DNA of 64,000 nt from contig NZ_JAKRGH010000001.1 of the NCBI RefSeq assembly GCF_022347565.1, forward strand, positions 310,001 through 374,000, read 5' to 3'. Source of the DNA: Vibrio sp. Of7-15. GTDB lineage: Bacteria > Pseudomonadota > Gammaproteobacteria > Enterobacterales > Vibrionaceae. A program made the translations under genes and the position numbers. Below, in pieces: positions 1 to 7,512 of this stretch. The notes beneath the pieces were generated by a model. It saw only the letters and a list, made by a program, of their open reading frames with translations. It did no database searches and had not been told where the DNA came from. Every line of letters begins with the position of its first letter. Positions within the stretch are counted from its first letter, which is position 1.

Positions 1-19
1 AGTTAGAAGTTAGAAGTTA
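1..19. repeat. short 7-bp tandem repeat
   Basis: The unit AGTTAGA occurs twice in a row followed by AGTTA, just beyond the stop codon of the first gene. It is very short and may be chance. Confidence 0.3.
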
Positions 20-20
20 A

Positions 21-347
21 TTAAGTCGTACAGCCTAATACTGCGAAATTAAGGTCTAACTTTTCCCCTAGCCATAAAGCTTCAGTGGAGTGGTCTGCTA
101 TTTCGTTTCCTGTTAGTGGATGAATAAGAACAGATAACCCATTTCGATGTTGATCCAGCCATTCAATGAAGCCTTCATCGTTATTCTTGAAATTAATTTC
201 CAGCATGGGCTTTGTATGTGGGCCAACGTTTTTGGTGACTAAAGGGTAAGTTTTCATCTCAGTAAAATCAGATTGAAGCAGTTTTTGGCGAATATCTTCG
301 GCTAATTGTTGTTGGTGATGGGAAAAATATACGTGAGCATGGTACAT
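21..347 (-). CDS. DOPA 4,5-dioxygenase family protein
   Basis: This 108-aa protein matches the compact bacterial DOPA 4,5-dioxygenase-like family (ferredoxin-like fold, putative non-heme iron). Seen directly: an N-terminal H-x-H-x-Y-F (His3, His5), a central GPHTKPMLEINF block, the HPLTG segment and a C-terminal ADH...ALWLG block. The length is typical for the family. Plant and fungal relatives cleave the catechol ring of L-DOPA extradiolly; the physiological substrate of the bacterial proteins is unclear, so the role here is unassigned. It is probably cytosolic, since no signal peptide is visible. It stands alone at the window edge. Confidence 0.85.
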   Translation of the reverse strand: MYHAHVYFSHHQQQLAEDIRQKLLQSDFTEMKTYPLVTKNVGPHTKPMLEINFKNNDEGFIEWLDQHRNGLSVLIHPLTGNEIADHSTEALWLGEKLDLNFAVLGCTT

Positions 348-804
348 AGCAAGGTTCTCTAATTATTTGTTTTATTAGATTTTAACGGATTTAGGTGTAG
401 GAACAATCACGCTTTTTTGGTTAACTCATTCAAAAAAGTTGATGAAACGGTGATGAAATAAGGGAAGTTTTCGTTAACGGCCGTGAGTTTTTGTTTTGAG
501 TTTTGTCGGGAAAATAGTCTTAGTTTTGAATAATGTGCAAAACAGGTTTGGATAGCAGACAGTATCTATGGCGCACGCAAGTATTTTATAGATGTTGTGC
601 GAGTACAAATCAGGCAGTTTATATTCGTAAGAAGCTAATCTAACGGATATTGATAATGTAAGTCCGAGTTTAGAAGTAGTAAATAGGTGATTTTTTATGC
701 ATGAATGACATGAAAGTTAGCAGTTAATGACCGGAAATATTTTTAATAAAACTGTCATTTAGGTCTAAAATTAGTGGGTGTTTAGCGTGATTTTGGAGGT
801 TAGT
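348..804. other. intergenic region, no gene seen
   Basis: About 450 bp between two divergent genes. It is AT-rich and has no ORF with a convincing ribosome site, no tRNA-like structure and no strong hairpin. It presumably carries promoters for both neighbours. Confidence 0.5.
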
Positions 805-990
805 ATGGAAGTACTCATCCAGTTTGATCAAGAGGGTTTGTATCAGAACCACCCATGGGATTTGCCAATTCCATACAACAAAGGGGAGATTCTGTCTGTG
901 AATCCATTATCCGCTATCGTACTCATTGATCGAAACGAAGCGCATTTGTACCTTAAAAATCAAGACTTACGTATCAGTACAGATAGTTAG
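805..990 (+). CDS. small hypothetical protein (61 aa)
   Basis: I do not recognise this protein. The ATG at 805 is chosen because GGAGG lies at 795-799, five bases upstream; the frame is open upstream to 778. The product starts MEVLIQFDQEGLYQ and is acidic and soluble, with no signal peptide, membrane segment or cysteine. Alternating hydrophobic residues (GEILSVNPLSAIVLID) suggest a small beta-rich fold. It is monocistronic and faces the pxp operon across a hairpin. The strong ribosome site argues that it is real. Confidence 0.6.
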   Translation: MEVLIQFDQEGLYQNHPWDLPIPYNKGEILSVNPLSAIVLIDRNEAHLYLKNQDLRISTDS

Positions 991-1010
991 TGTTTGATTT
1001 AGTTATAAGA

Positions 1011-1048
1011 GTGAGTGCTCGTAAGTACTCACCCTAGGCTGTGTTTTT
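1011..1048 (+). terminator. probable terminator after the 61-aa gene
   Basis: GTGAGTGCT (1011-1019) pairs with AGTACTCAC (1024-1032), with one G-U pair and a CGTA loop. A run of six T follows at about 1043. The gap between stem and T-run makes this moderate; it sits between convergent genes. Confidence 0.45.
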
Positions 1049-1101
1049 TCATTATTTTGGCATCATCGCAGCAACCAATTTTAAGTGCAAAACACATGGG
1101 T

Positions 1102-2028
1102 TTAAAAACCAAAAAATTTGGCCCATTGGCACCATACGTCTTGCAGTCCTGCTAAATCTCCTTGAACAAATCTGACTTTTTGGCCTGGTTTTGCTTGAGC
1201 TAACCGAGGCAAATCAATGCGGGCGATACAACCGAATTTAGGGTATCCCCCCAAGGTTTGCCGATCATTGAGCAAGATGATTGGTTGGCCATCAGGAGGG
1301 ACTTGTATCGAACCTAAAGCTATTCCTTCGGACACGATGCCTTTTTTCTCACAATCAATTTTTGGCCCTTCCATACGATAGCCCATGCGATCACACAGCT
1401 GGCTGACCGTAAACTCACTGGAATAAAACAGAGCTTGGGCGGCTTTATCGAAGAAATTATGCTGATAAGATTCAATAACACGCAATGTGAGCGGTAAATT
1501 ATAATCAGGCGTGTATCGGAATGTAAGATATCGCGGTTTTCTTAAGCGTTGAAAGTCGGAGAAGTGCAGTTCGTCTCCTGCTTGCAGTGGTTGCCCATCC
1601 TGATTTAATCCGCCGAGTTTGTTTCGTGTGACGGTAGAAACACTGCCAAAATGCTCTGGTGCTTCGAAACCATGCTTTACGGCTAAATAGGCGCGCAATC
1701 CATTTTTAGGTAAACCAAATTTGAGGGTTTGCCCTTTTTGAACTGGAAAGCATGACCAGTTTTTCACGGGCTCACCATCTAGGGTTGCACCTAAATCACC
1801 GCCAGTAATGGCCATCATACAGTGATCATGAACATGGAACTCGGCTTGACCTAGAGTAATTTCTAGCACTGGGCAGTTCATTTCGTTACGAAGCAGTTGA
1901 TTAGCCCAACAAAAAGAAAAGTCATCAAGTGGTCCGCCTTGGCTAAGCCCTAAATGAGCTAAGCCGTAACGCCCAAAATCATGCAGCAGTGTTAAATTCC
2001 CCGGACGGATGACTTCTAATCTTGCCAT
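1102..2028 (-). CDS. pxpC: 5-oxoprolinase subunit C (biotin-dependent carboxyltransferase family)
   Basis: Third gene of the pxpABC operon. With PxpA and PxpB it forms an ATP-dependent 5-oxoprolinase that opens 5-oxoproline (pyroglutamate) to glutamate, a damage-repair and salvage reaction in the cytosol. The 308-aa length is normal for PxpC. Family blocks visible are the N-terminal LLHDFGRYGLAHLGLSQGG, the central ITGGDLGA, and the C-terminal QPIILLNDRQTLGGYPKFG. The start is preceded by TGGAGG, and the gene overlaps the end of pxpB by 13 bp, so translation is probably coupled. Such proteins are often annotated as urea amidolyase or KipA-like; the three-gene context decides for PxpC. Confidence 0.93.
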   Translation of the reverse strand: MARLEVIRPGNLTLLHDFGRYGLAHLGLSQGGPLDDFSFCWANQLLRNEMNCPVLEITLGQAEFHVHDHCMMAITGGDLGATLDGEPVKNWSCFPVQKGQTLKFGLPKNGLRAYLAVKHGFEAPEHFGSVSTVTRNKLGGLNQDGQPLQAGDELHFSDFQRLRKPRYLTFRYTPDYNLPLTLRVIESYQHNFFDKAAQALFYSSEFTVSQLCDRMGYRMEGPKIDCEKKGIVSEGIALGSIQVPPDGQPIILLNDRQTLGGYPKFGCIARIDLPRLAQAKPGQKVRFVQGDLAGLQDVWCQWAKFFGF

Positions 2029-2714
2029 AGTTTACCTCCAAGATTGATGAATTCTGTTTTGGTGATGGGGTAGAAACGAACGGAATCCCCAACTTCGAAA
2101 GGCGTAATAGGATCTTGGTCTGGTTGGTAAAGAGGAATAGGGCAATTACCAATAATGTTCCAGCCTCCGGGAGAATCATTGGGGTAAACGGCGGTTTGTT
2201 GATCGGCAATACCCACACTGCCCGCAGGAACAAGTTCTCTTGGTGTGGTATGGCGCGGGGTGGCAATGTGCTCGTCGACCTTGGCTAAAAAAGCAAAACC
2301 GGGGGCAAACCCAACCGCACATACTAAGTATTCTTGATCTACATGGCGCTCAATAACTTCACTGATGGAGAGGTTATTTAAGCTGGCAACACGTTCAAGA
2401 TCTGGGCCTGTTTTGAAGTCATAATAAATCGGGAGATCAATGTATTTACCTTTGGCTTCAATGCCATAACTTTCAATGGCAGCCAAAATGTGTGTCAGTG
2501 AGGCGATAAGTTGGTTGTAGCTGATGATGAAGGGGTTATATTGAACCAAAATTGACGTGTAAGATGGAATAACCTCAACAATAGACTCACCAATATCGGT
2601 TCGGATTTTGTCGCATATAGCCCCAATGATGGGGACGGTTTCAACTTCTATTTCTTGATCAAAATAAATAATAAGATTGGTTTCAGAGACAGGTTTTATC
2701 TTTGGAAAAATCAT
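2016..2714 (-). CDS. pxpB: 5-oxoprolinase subunit B (KipI family)
   Basis: Second gene of the oxoprolinase operon, 232 aa. PxpB-family proteins resemble the Bacillus kinase inhibitor KipI, but next to pxpA and pxpC the role is the B subunit of 5-oxoprolinase. Diagnostic segments are VCAVGFAPGFAFLAKVD, the following TPRHTTPRELVPAGSVGIA, and SPGGWNIIGNCPIPL. The ATG overlaps the pxpA stop codon by 4 bp (ATGA), typical of coupled translation. The protein is soluble and has no signal sequence. Confidence 0.93.
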   Translation of the reverse strand: MIFPKIKPVSETNLIIYFDQEIEVETVPIIGAICDKIRTDIGESIVEVIPSYTSILVQYNPFIISYNQLIASLTHILAAIESYGIEAKGKYIDLPIYYDFKTGPDLERVASLNNLSISEVIERHVDQEYLVCAVGFAPGFAFLAKVDEHIATPRHTTPRELVPAGSVGIADQQTAVYPNDSPGGWNIIGNCPIPLYQPDQDPITPFEVGDSVRFYPITKTEFINLGGKLWQD

Positions 2715-3451
2715 TCTTTCAAGGCCTTAGCAAGGTGCTTTACCATTGCAATAGAGTCAGGGTTGTCGCCATGAACACAAATTGTGTCTGCTTGTAAATG
2801 CAGCGTTTTTCCTGATGGTGTTGTAATCGTTCCGTGATTAGCCAGTTGTAATACCTGCGTTTGAATTGCGCTGGGATCATGTAAGACAGCATTGGGTTGC
2901 TGGCGGGGCATTAACGCGCCATCATCGGTGTAAGCGCGATCGGCGAACGCTTCAAACAGCAATTCTGCTTGATATTGTTCTGCTAATGCTTGTTCAATCT
3001 GGTTATTGACTCTAGCAAGTAACATAAGGGGAAGCTTAAGTTTCGCCGCCGTTTTTATCATTGATTCTAAAATCATTGGGTTACTCATCATGTCGTTATA
3101 CAACGCACCATGAGGTTTAATATATTCAACTTTAGCCTTATAGAGACTGGCAAGTGCCTGCAAAGCGCCAATTTGGTAGCTAACTAGGTGGGTTAATTGT
3201 TCTGCGGTATGGGGAATTGAACGACGGCCAAACCCTGAAAGATCTTGATAGCCCGGATGAGCCCCAATACGAACGTTGTGTGTTTGAGCTAAGGCAATTG
3301 TTTTTGCCATGACATCGGGATCTGAAGCATGAAACCCACACGCAATATTGGCCATATCAACCCAAGGCATAACGGCTTCATCATCACCCATTTTCCAGTT
3401 ACCAAAACTTTCTCCCATATCGCAATTGAGTGTTATTGTTCTTTTGCTCAT
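2711..3451 (-). CDS. pxpA: 5-oxoprolinase subunit A (LamB/YcsF family)
   Basis: First gene of the pxpABC operon, 246 aa, usual length. The LamB/YcsF fold is recognised by LNCDMGESFGNW at the N terminus, ANIACGFHASDP, VRIGAHPGYQDLSGFGRR, YIKPHGALYN and the C-terminal ICVHGDNPDS. The conserved Asp and His residues of these blocks are intact. PxpA works with PxpB and PxpC in ATP-dependent hydrolysis of 5-oxoproline. It is divergent from the S66 peptidase gene, and the roughly 145-bp gap should hold both promoters. I see no dedicated regulator nearby. Confidence 0.94.
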   Translation of the reverse strand: MSKRTITLNCDMGESFGNWKMGDDEAVMPWVDMANIACGFHASDPDVMAKTIALAQTHNVRIGAHPGYQDLSGFGRRSIPHTAEQLTHLVSYQIGALQALASLYKAKVEYIKPHGALYNDMMSNPMILESMIKTAAKLKLPLMLLARVNNQIEQALAEQYQAELLFEAFADRAYTDDGALMPRQQPNAVLHDPSAIQTQVLQLANHGTITTPSGKTLHLQADTICVHGDNPDSIAMVKHLAKALKE

Positions 3452-3596
3452 TGCTGCCTTCTTTTTATATTTAAGTTTTATTTATTTCTCATAAAAAAAT
3501 ATACCAACTAGAGAAAAGTGTCTGATTATTTTCTGGATTTTTTGAATTAAGTCATAGCAAAATAATAGTATAGATATGAAAAGAGGGAATATACGC

Positions 3597-4601
3597 ATGA
3601 TCGTGCCAAAAGGGTTAAAAAAAGGAGATACCATTGGTTTCTTTTCGCCATCATCTCCGGCTACTGTATTTGCTCCTAAAAGGTTTGAAAGAGCAAAAAC
3701 GTTTCTGAAAAATAAAGGCTTTCTATTAAAAGAAGGTAAATTAACCGGGAATCAGGATGGCTACCGTTCCGGTTCGATTCAAGAGCGAGCTGAAGAACTG
3801 AATAGCTTAATTCGGGACCCGAATGTTCGCTGTATTATGTCCACTATTGGTGGCATGAACAGTAATTCTCTCTTACCTTATATTGATTACGAAGCGTTAA
3901 AGCGTGATCCTAAGATCATCATAGGCTATTCAGACGTCACAGCGCTGCTACTCGGAATCTATTCTAAAACAGGTTTAGTTACTTTTTATGGCCCTGCGTT
4001 AGTGGCTTCTTTTGGAGAGCTTCCTCCTTTTGTTGATGGCACTTATGATTCATTTGATGAGTTACTCTGCAAGCCTTGTTCGGGGCTTTATCAGTATGAA
4101 TTGCCTCAATTCTGGACTGATGAGCGGATTGATTGGGAAATTCAAGACAGGGCAAAAGAAGGTTACCCTAATAAGTGTGAGTTTTTAGGACAAGGAATAA
4201 TTAAAGGCCGAGTGGTGGGCGGTAACCTAAATACCATGGGCGGAATTTGGGGCAGTGAATACATGCCTGTTATTAAAAAGGGCGACATTCTTTTTATTGA
4301 AGACAGCCTGTTAAATGCCGCAACGGTGGAAAGATCGCTCTCTTTTTTAAAAATAAATGGTGTGTTTGATAACGTCTCAGCGGTTATCTTAGGTAAACAC
4401 GAACTGTTTGATGATCAGGGAACAAAACGACGACCAATTGACATTTTGCTCGAAGTGCTTAATGGCCAAGCGCTACCAATAGTGAACGATTTTGATTGCT
4501 GCCACACCCACCCAATGCTGACGCTACCTTTAGGTGTTGAAGTAGAAATCAACTTTGATAAAGAGAAAGTATCCCTTGTTCAACCGTGGCTTCAAGGCTG
4601 A
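3597..4601 (+). CDS. S66 family LD-carboxypeptidase / MccF-like immunity-type peptidase
   Basis: Serine peptidase of family S66, about 334 aa. The family includes LdcA (releases D-Ala from murein tetrapeptides during recycling) and MccF (cleaves microcin C-type conjugates). Visible motifs are the N-terminal GDTIGFFSPSSP, the nucleophile GYSD with Ser near residue 112, ILFIEDS for the Glu, and CHTHPMLTLPLG with the catalytic His. The open frame reaches back to an ATG at 3576, but 3597 is preferred because AGAGGGA ends 8 bases before it. There is no signal peptide, so it is cytosolic. The sequence alone does not separate LdcA from MccF activity; MccF-like proteins often have this length and insert pattern. 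Confidence 0.85.
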   Translation: MIVPKGLKKGDTIGFFSPSSPATVFAPKRFERAKTFLKNKGFLLKEGKLTGNQDGYRSGSIQERAEELNSLIRDPNVRCIMSTIGGMNSNSLLPYIDYEALKRDPKIIIGYSDVTALLLGIYSKTGLVTFYGPALVASFGELPPFVDGTYDSFDELLCKPCSGLYQYELPQFWTDERIDWEIQDRAKEGYPNKCEFLGQGIIKGRVVGGNLNTMGGIWGSEYMPVIKKGDILFIEDSLLNAATVERSLSFLKINGVFDNVSAVILGKHELFDDQGTKRRPIDILLEVLNGQALPIVNDFDCCHTHPMLTLPLGVEVEINFDKEKVSLVQPWLQG

Positions 4602-4609
4602 TGGTGTTT

Positions 4610-4635
4610 GTAAGATTGGTTTATTCCAATCTTAC
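4610..4635. terminator. 10-bp perfect hairpin after the S66 gene
   Basis: GTAAGATTGG pairs perfectly with CCAATCTTAC around a 6-base loop, starting 8 bases after the stop codon. No T-run follows on either strand, so it may stabilise the 3' end or be an atypical terminator. Confidence 0.55.
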
Positions 4636-4807
4636 ACATACGCGGTTAGGCAACCAAAGTGTACCGTCGTTAGTTAATCGCCTAACTCATAATTGGAGAA
4701 ATCTGAGTCAGATCTTTTGCTCTATTGTCAGATACTTACATTAGTAAATTCTGGGGTTACACTTCGGATAAGTGCAGGCTACGTGACACTTACTTTTATG
4801 AGTTATA

Positions 4808-5254
4808 TTATTTTTTGTTATTCAAAACAAATAACAAAGTCTCATTGTCATATGTTTTGTTGCACCACTTATGCTTATTAATAACGGTTTCTGGTATGCC
4901 ATCACCTTTATCTGCATCTGTAAAACCAAATTTGCTATAAAACTGATTCAAGTGGGAAAAAGGCAAACAATACACTTTGTTATATGAGGCTGAATTCTCA
5001 ACGAGAAAATCTACTATTTTTGAGGCTAAACCTAACCCCCTACATTCTTCATTTACATAAATCCCTCCTAATTCTGCATCCAGGTCATTTATGTTTTGTA
5101 ATCGTCCAAGTCCCTTTCTAACACCAGCAACTTCAGCTATGGCAATTAACTCACGTTCAAAGACCGAGTGCTTGAAACCTACCGAATCATACTGTTCATT
5201 TATCCACTGAATTTCTTCTTGTTTTGCTAACCTAACATTTATTTCAGTATTCAT
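4808..5254 (-). CDS. GNAT family N-acetyltransferase
   Basis: A GNAT acetyltransferase of about 148 aa. The acetyl-CoA pyrophosphate-binding motif A is visible as YVNEECRGLGLASKIVDFL, followed by the motif-B-like LNQFYSKFGF. The start at 5254 (MNTEINVRLAKQEE) is preferred over an upstream ATG at 5284, because family members begin with this beta strand; a weak GGAT precedes it. The substrate is unknown. It sits alone on the minus strand in an AT-rich accessory patch and converges with the S66 gene. Confidence 0.8.
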   Translation of the reverse strand: MNTEINVRLAKQEEIQWINEQYDSVGFKHSVFERELIAIAEVAGVRKGLGRLQNINDLDAELGGIYVNEECRGLGLASKIVDFLVENSASYNKVYCLPFSHLNQFYSKFGFTDADKGDGIPETVINKHKWCNKTYDNETLLFVLNNKK

Positions 5255-5369
5255 GTGATATCCATTTATAAAAAATTGCAACAAATCACCATACCACGCT
5301 TGTTATTTAAATAAAGAGGGGGGAGTTATGTCAGTATTGGAGAACTAGGATAGAAAGTATTCAATTCTT

Positions 5370-5390
5370 GAACCTATCCTCAATAGGTTC
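5370..5390. repeat. small inverted repeat
   Basis: GAACCTAT and ATAGGTTC form an 8-bp stem with a 5-base loop in the noncoding stretch between the GNAT gene and the MerR remnant. No T-run follows. Confidence 0.4.
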
Positions 5391-5437
5391 AGCACCAAAG
5401 TGTGTTTCAATTTGTCTGTTTAAGTCGTGGTCAAATC

Positions 5438-5470
5438 GCTGAGGGTCAACATTTTCTTACAGCCCTCAGC
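5438..5470. repeat. inverted repeat GCTGAGGG / CCCTCAGC
   Basis: A perfect 8-bp inverted repeat with a 17-base spacer lies about 60 bp upstream of the MerR-type promoter. It could be a regulator site, a terminator stem from a lost gene, or debris of an earlier insertion. Confidence 0.4.
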
Positions 5471-5529
5471 TACTCAAATAGGCGTAGTCTTGATGCGCTA
5501 TTATTATTCTACTTCTCTTAAAATTCATG

Positions 5530-5560
5530 TTGACCTGTCTAATACTTTACAGTTTATAGT
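5530..5560 (+). promoter_or_regulatory. MerR-type promoter with 19-bp spacer
   Basis: A -35 TTGACC (5530-5535) and a -10 TATAGT (5555-5560) are separated by 19 bp instead of the usual 17. Long spacers with an operator between the boxes are the hallmark of promoters that MerR-family activators untwist. CTGT and ACAG within the spacer form a short dyad. It lies 30 bp upstream of the MerR remnant and reads towards it and the GNAT gene. Confidence 0.55.
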
Positions 5561-5589
5561 GCGCACATCAGTTGAGAGGAACAGTTCTT

Positions 5590-5904
5590 ATATATCGAAT
5601 TTCTGAATTAGCCCAACGGGTGCGATTAAGCTGTTCAACCTTACTTTATTACGAGAAGTTTGGATTAATTGCAGGCCAAAGAAAAAGCAATGGCTCTTGG
5701 AGTTATTCAGAAAAAGATCTATAGCAAATCAAACTTTTACAAGAGCTGAAAGCAGGAATACTAACTCTTAAAGAATGTCAATCCTGCTTGGAAGGTAAAT
5801 CGACCAAGGCTACAGAAGAGACTGTAGATACACGAACAATACTTAGGTCAATATGGTTACCAAGTATTTGTACTAGAAAACAAAGGTTAAAACATGAAAA
5901 TTAG
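5590..5904 (+). pseudogene. MerR family regulator remnant
   Basis: Translation from 5590 gives IYRISELAQRV followed by STLLYYEKFGLI, the winged-helix DNA-binding region of a MerR regulator. The expected ATG start is ATA. A TAG stop interrupts the frame at 5722-5724, exactly where family members continue with a residue before LKLLQ. After the stop the same frame continues with LLQELKAG and LTLKECQSCLEG, then loses resemblance and ends at 5904, inside the next gene. Intact relatives are usually more than twice this long. The lost start, internal stop and missing effector domain make this a decayed gene. It probably once controlled the downstream GNAT gene. Confidence 0.75.
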
Positions 5905-6403
5905 AGCTGAAAATCACTCAGACATTACAGAAATTGAAACACTTATTTATCGAGCGTTTGAGAACCATCCACACCATGAACCAGGTGCTAAACCAACAGA
6001 ACACTTGATCGTAAATAAACTACGTGATGCAAAAGCATTATCACTATCTCTAGTTTGTGAAGATCAAACTGGCATCATTGGTCATATTGCCTTTTCACCG
6101 ATTCTTATTAATGGCGAGGAGTCTGTTTGGTGTGGCTTAGGACCTGTATCAGTGATGCCAGAGCGTCAAGGTGAAGGTATCGGTGGTGCACTTATTCGTG
6201 AGGGGTTATCACAACTTAAAACACAAAGTATTGAGGGTGTAGTGTTACTCGGCGAACCAAAATATTATGGCCGATTTGGCTTTGAGTCACAGCCAAACCT
6301 TACATTTCCAGGCGTTCCATCAGAGTATTTCCTAGCTCTATCGCTAGCCAACAATATTCCGACAGGCGAAGTTGCTTATCACTCTGGTTTCTTTGACAAT
6401 TAG
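5894..6403 (+). CDS. GNAT family N-acetyltransferase (YhbS-like)
   Basis: A 169-aa GNAT protein resembling the YhbS group. It begins MKIRAENHSDITEIETLI, has the acetyl-CoA loop PERQGEGIGGALIREGL, and ends its core with YYGRFGFESQP. The substrate is not known. Its ATG overlaps the tail of the MerR remnant frame, so the two were probably one transcription unit driven from the MerR-type promoter at 5530. It is followed after 15 bp by the alpha/beta hydrolase gene on the same strand. Confidence 0.82.
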   Translation: MKIRAENHSDITEIETLIYRAFENHPHHEPGAKPTEHLIVNKLRDAKALSLSLVCEDQTGIIGHIAFSPILINGEESVWCGLGPVSVMPERQGEGIGGALIREGLSQLKTQSIEGVVLLGEPKYYGRFGFESQPNLTFPGVPSEYFLALSLANNIPTGEVAYHSGFFDN

Positions 6404-6418
6404 AGGTAAAGATAAATT

Positions 6419-7291
6419 ATGAAACGTTTTATTCTGACAGTTACATTCCTGGCATGTATGTCATTAAATAGCGCGAATGCTTTAGAGAATAACCCAGTAT
6501 CTAAATTTGGTATTGCTATATCGAATGATGCTGAAAAAATCGCATATAGCGTTAACGGGAGTGGTAAAACATCACTAATATTTATTCACGGTTGGAGTCT
6601 GGATAGCAGGCTCTGGCAAAATCAAATCGGTTATTTTTCAGAAGAATACCAAGTTATTACTATTGATTTAGCTGGTCATGGAAATTCGTCATTCAATCGA
6701 GAAGAGTACACCATGGTCTCTTTTGCAAATGATATTAAAGCAGTCATTGAGAAAGAAAGTATAGACTCTGCCATCTTGGTTGGACACTCTATGGGTGGCG
6801 GAGTCATCGCAGAAGCTGCGAAGTTAATGCCGAACAAAGTTATTAGTATTATTGGTGTTGATACTTCACAAAATGTGGCATTAAAGTTCTCACAAGATGA
6901 CCTTGACTTAATGACGAAGCCTTTTGAAGACGATTTTCAAAGTGGAATTGCGGCATTTGTAAAAGACTCATTACCGAAAAACGTAGATGCAGAATTGCTC
7001 TATTGGGTTAGAGAAGACATGGCGTCAGCCCCTAGTGCTATCGCGATAAACCAGTTTCGCCATTATTTAGGCCAATATGTCAGTGGTGAGTCATATCGTG
7101 TATATGAGAGTATCAAGGTGCCAGTTGTACTGGTGAATGCCCGATTATGGCCGACTAACTCTGCAGAAAACAAGAAACATATTAAAGATTACAGCATTTA
7201 CTACATTGAGGAGTCTGGGCACTTTCCGATGTTAGAGCAACCTAATGAGTTCAACAAAATCCTTTTGGAGGCTGTCAAATCTGTTGAGTAG
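6419..7291 (+). CDS. exported alpha/beta hydrolase
   Basis: A 290-aa alpha/beta-fold hydrolase. Residues 1-21 (MKRFILTVTFLACMSLNSAN) look like a Sec signal peptide, suggesting a periplasmic location. The oxyanion strand FIHGWSLDSRLW, the nucleophile elbow GHSMGG and the C-terminal SGHFPMLEQP with the catalytic His are all present; the Asp is probably in the loop after the VVLVNA strand. No specific substrate can be named. It is 15 bp after the YhbS-like gene and followed by a strong terminator, so the pair is likely co-transcribed. Confidence 0.82.
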   Translation: MKRFILTVTFLACMSLNSANALENNPVSKFGIAISNDAEKIAYSVNGSGKTSLIFIHGWSLDSRLWQNQIGYFSEEYQVITIDLAGHGNSSFNREEYTMVSFANDIKAVIEKESIDSAILVGHSMGGGVIAEAAKLMPNKVISIIGVDTSQNVALKFSQDDLDLMTKPFEDDFQSGIAAFVKDSLPKNVDAELLYWVREDMASAPSAIAINQFRHYLGQYVSGESYRVYESIKVPVVLVNARLWPTNSAENKKHIKDYSIYYIEESGHFPMLEQPNEFNKILLEAVKSVE

Positions 7292-7348
7292 CTTGGTTGT
7301 TTAGGCTTATTTCTATCAACTTTAAGTTACTTTCCTTTATATGAATCG

Positions 7349-7384
7349 AATGAGTTAGAGTCAATTCTCTAACTCATTTTTTAT
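7349..7384 (+). terminator. strong intrinsic terminator
   Basis: ATGAGTTAGAG (7350-7360) and CTCTAACTCAT (7367-7377) form an 11-bp stem with a TCAATT loop, followed by TTTTTTA. It ends the acetyltransferase-hydrolase unit. Confidence 0.85.
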
Positions 7385-7512
7385 CTATTTCTGAAATGTG
7401 ACTTCAAGTGGCTTTGCAAAACCATGCACTATATGAATTCGGATATTAAGATGTCCTTTCTGCACAGTTCTGGAAGTTTTCAAACATCACTTGCAACCTT
7501 GTCTTTGCGTTT

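Noticed and set aside
4578-4686. Integron attC-like ends (GTTCAAC, GTTAGGC, GCCTAAC) beside the GNAT gene
   Set aside because: GTTAGGC and GCCTAAC are in the wrong order for an attC site. The GTTCAAC...GTTAGGC pair starts inside the S66 coding sequence, is not complementary at the ends, and is not symmetric around the 4610-4635 hairpin.
4693-4940. Two plus-strand frames of 62 and 71 aa before and inside the GNAT gene
   Set aside because: They overlap each other and the GNAT gene, and lack ribosome sites.
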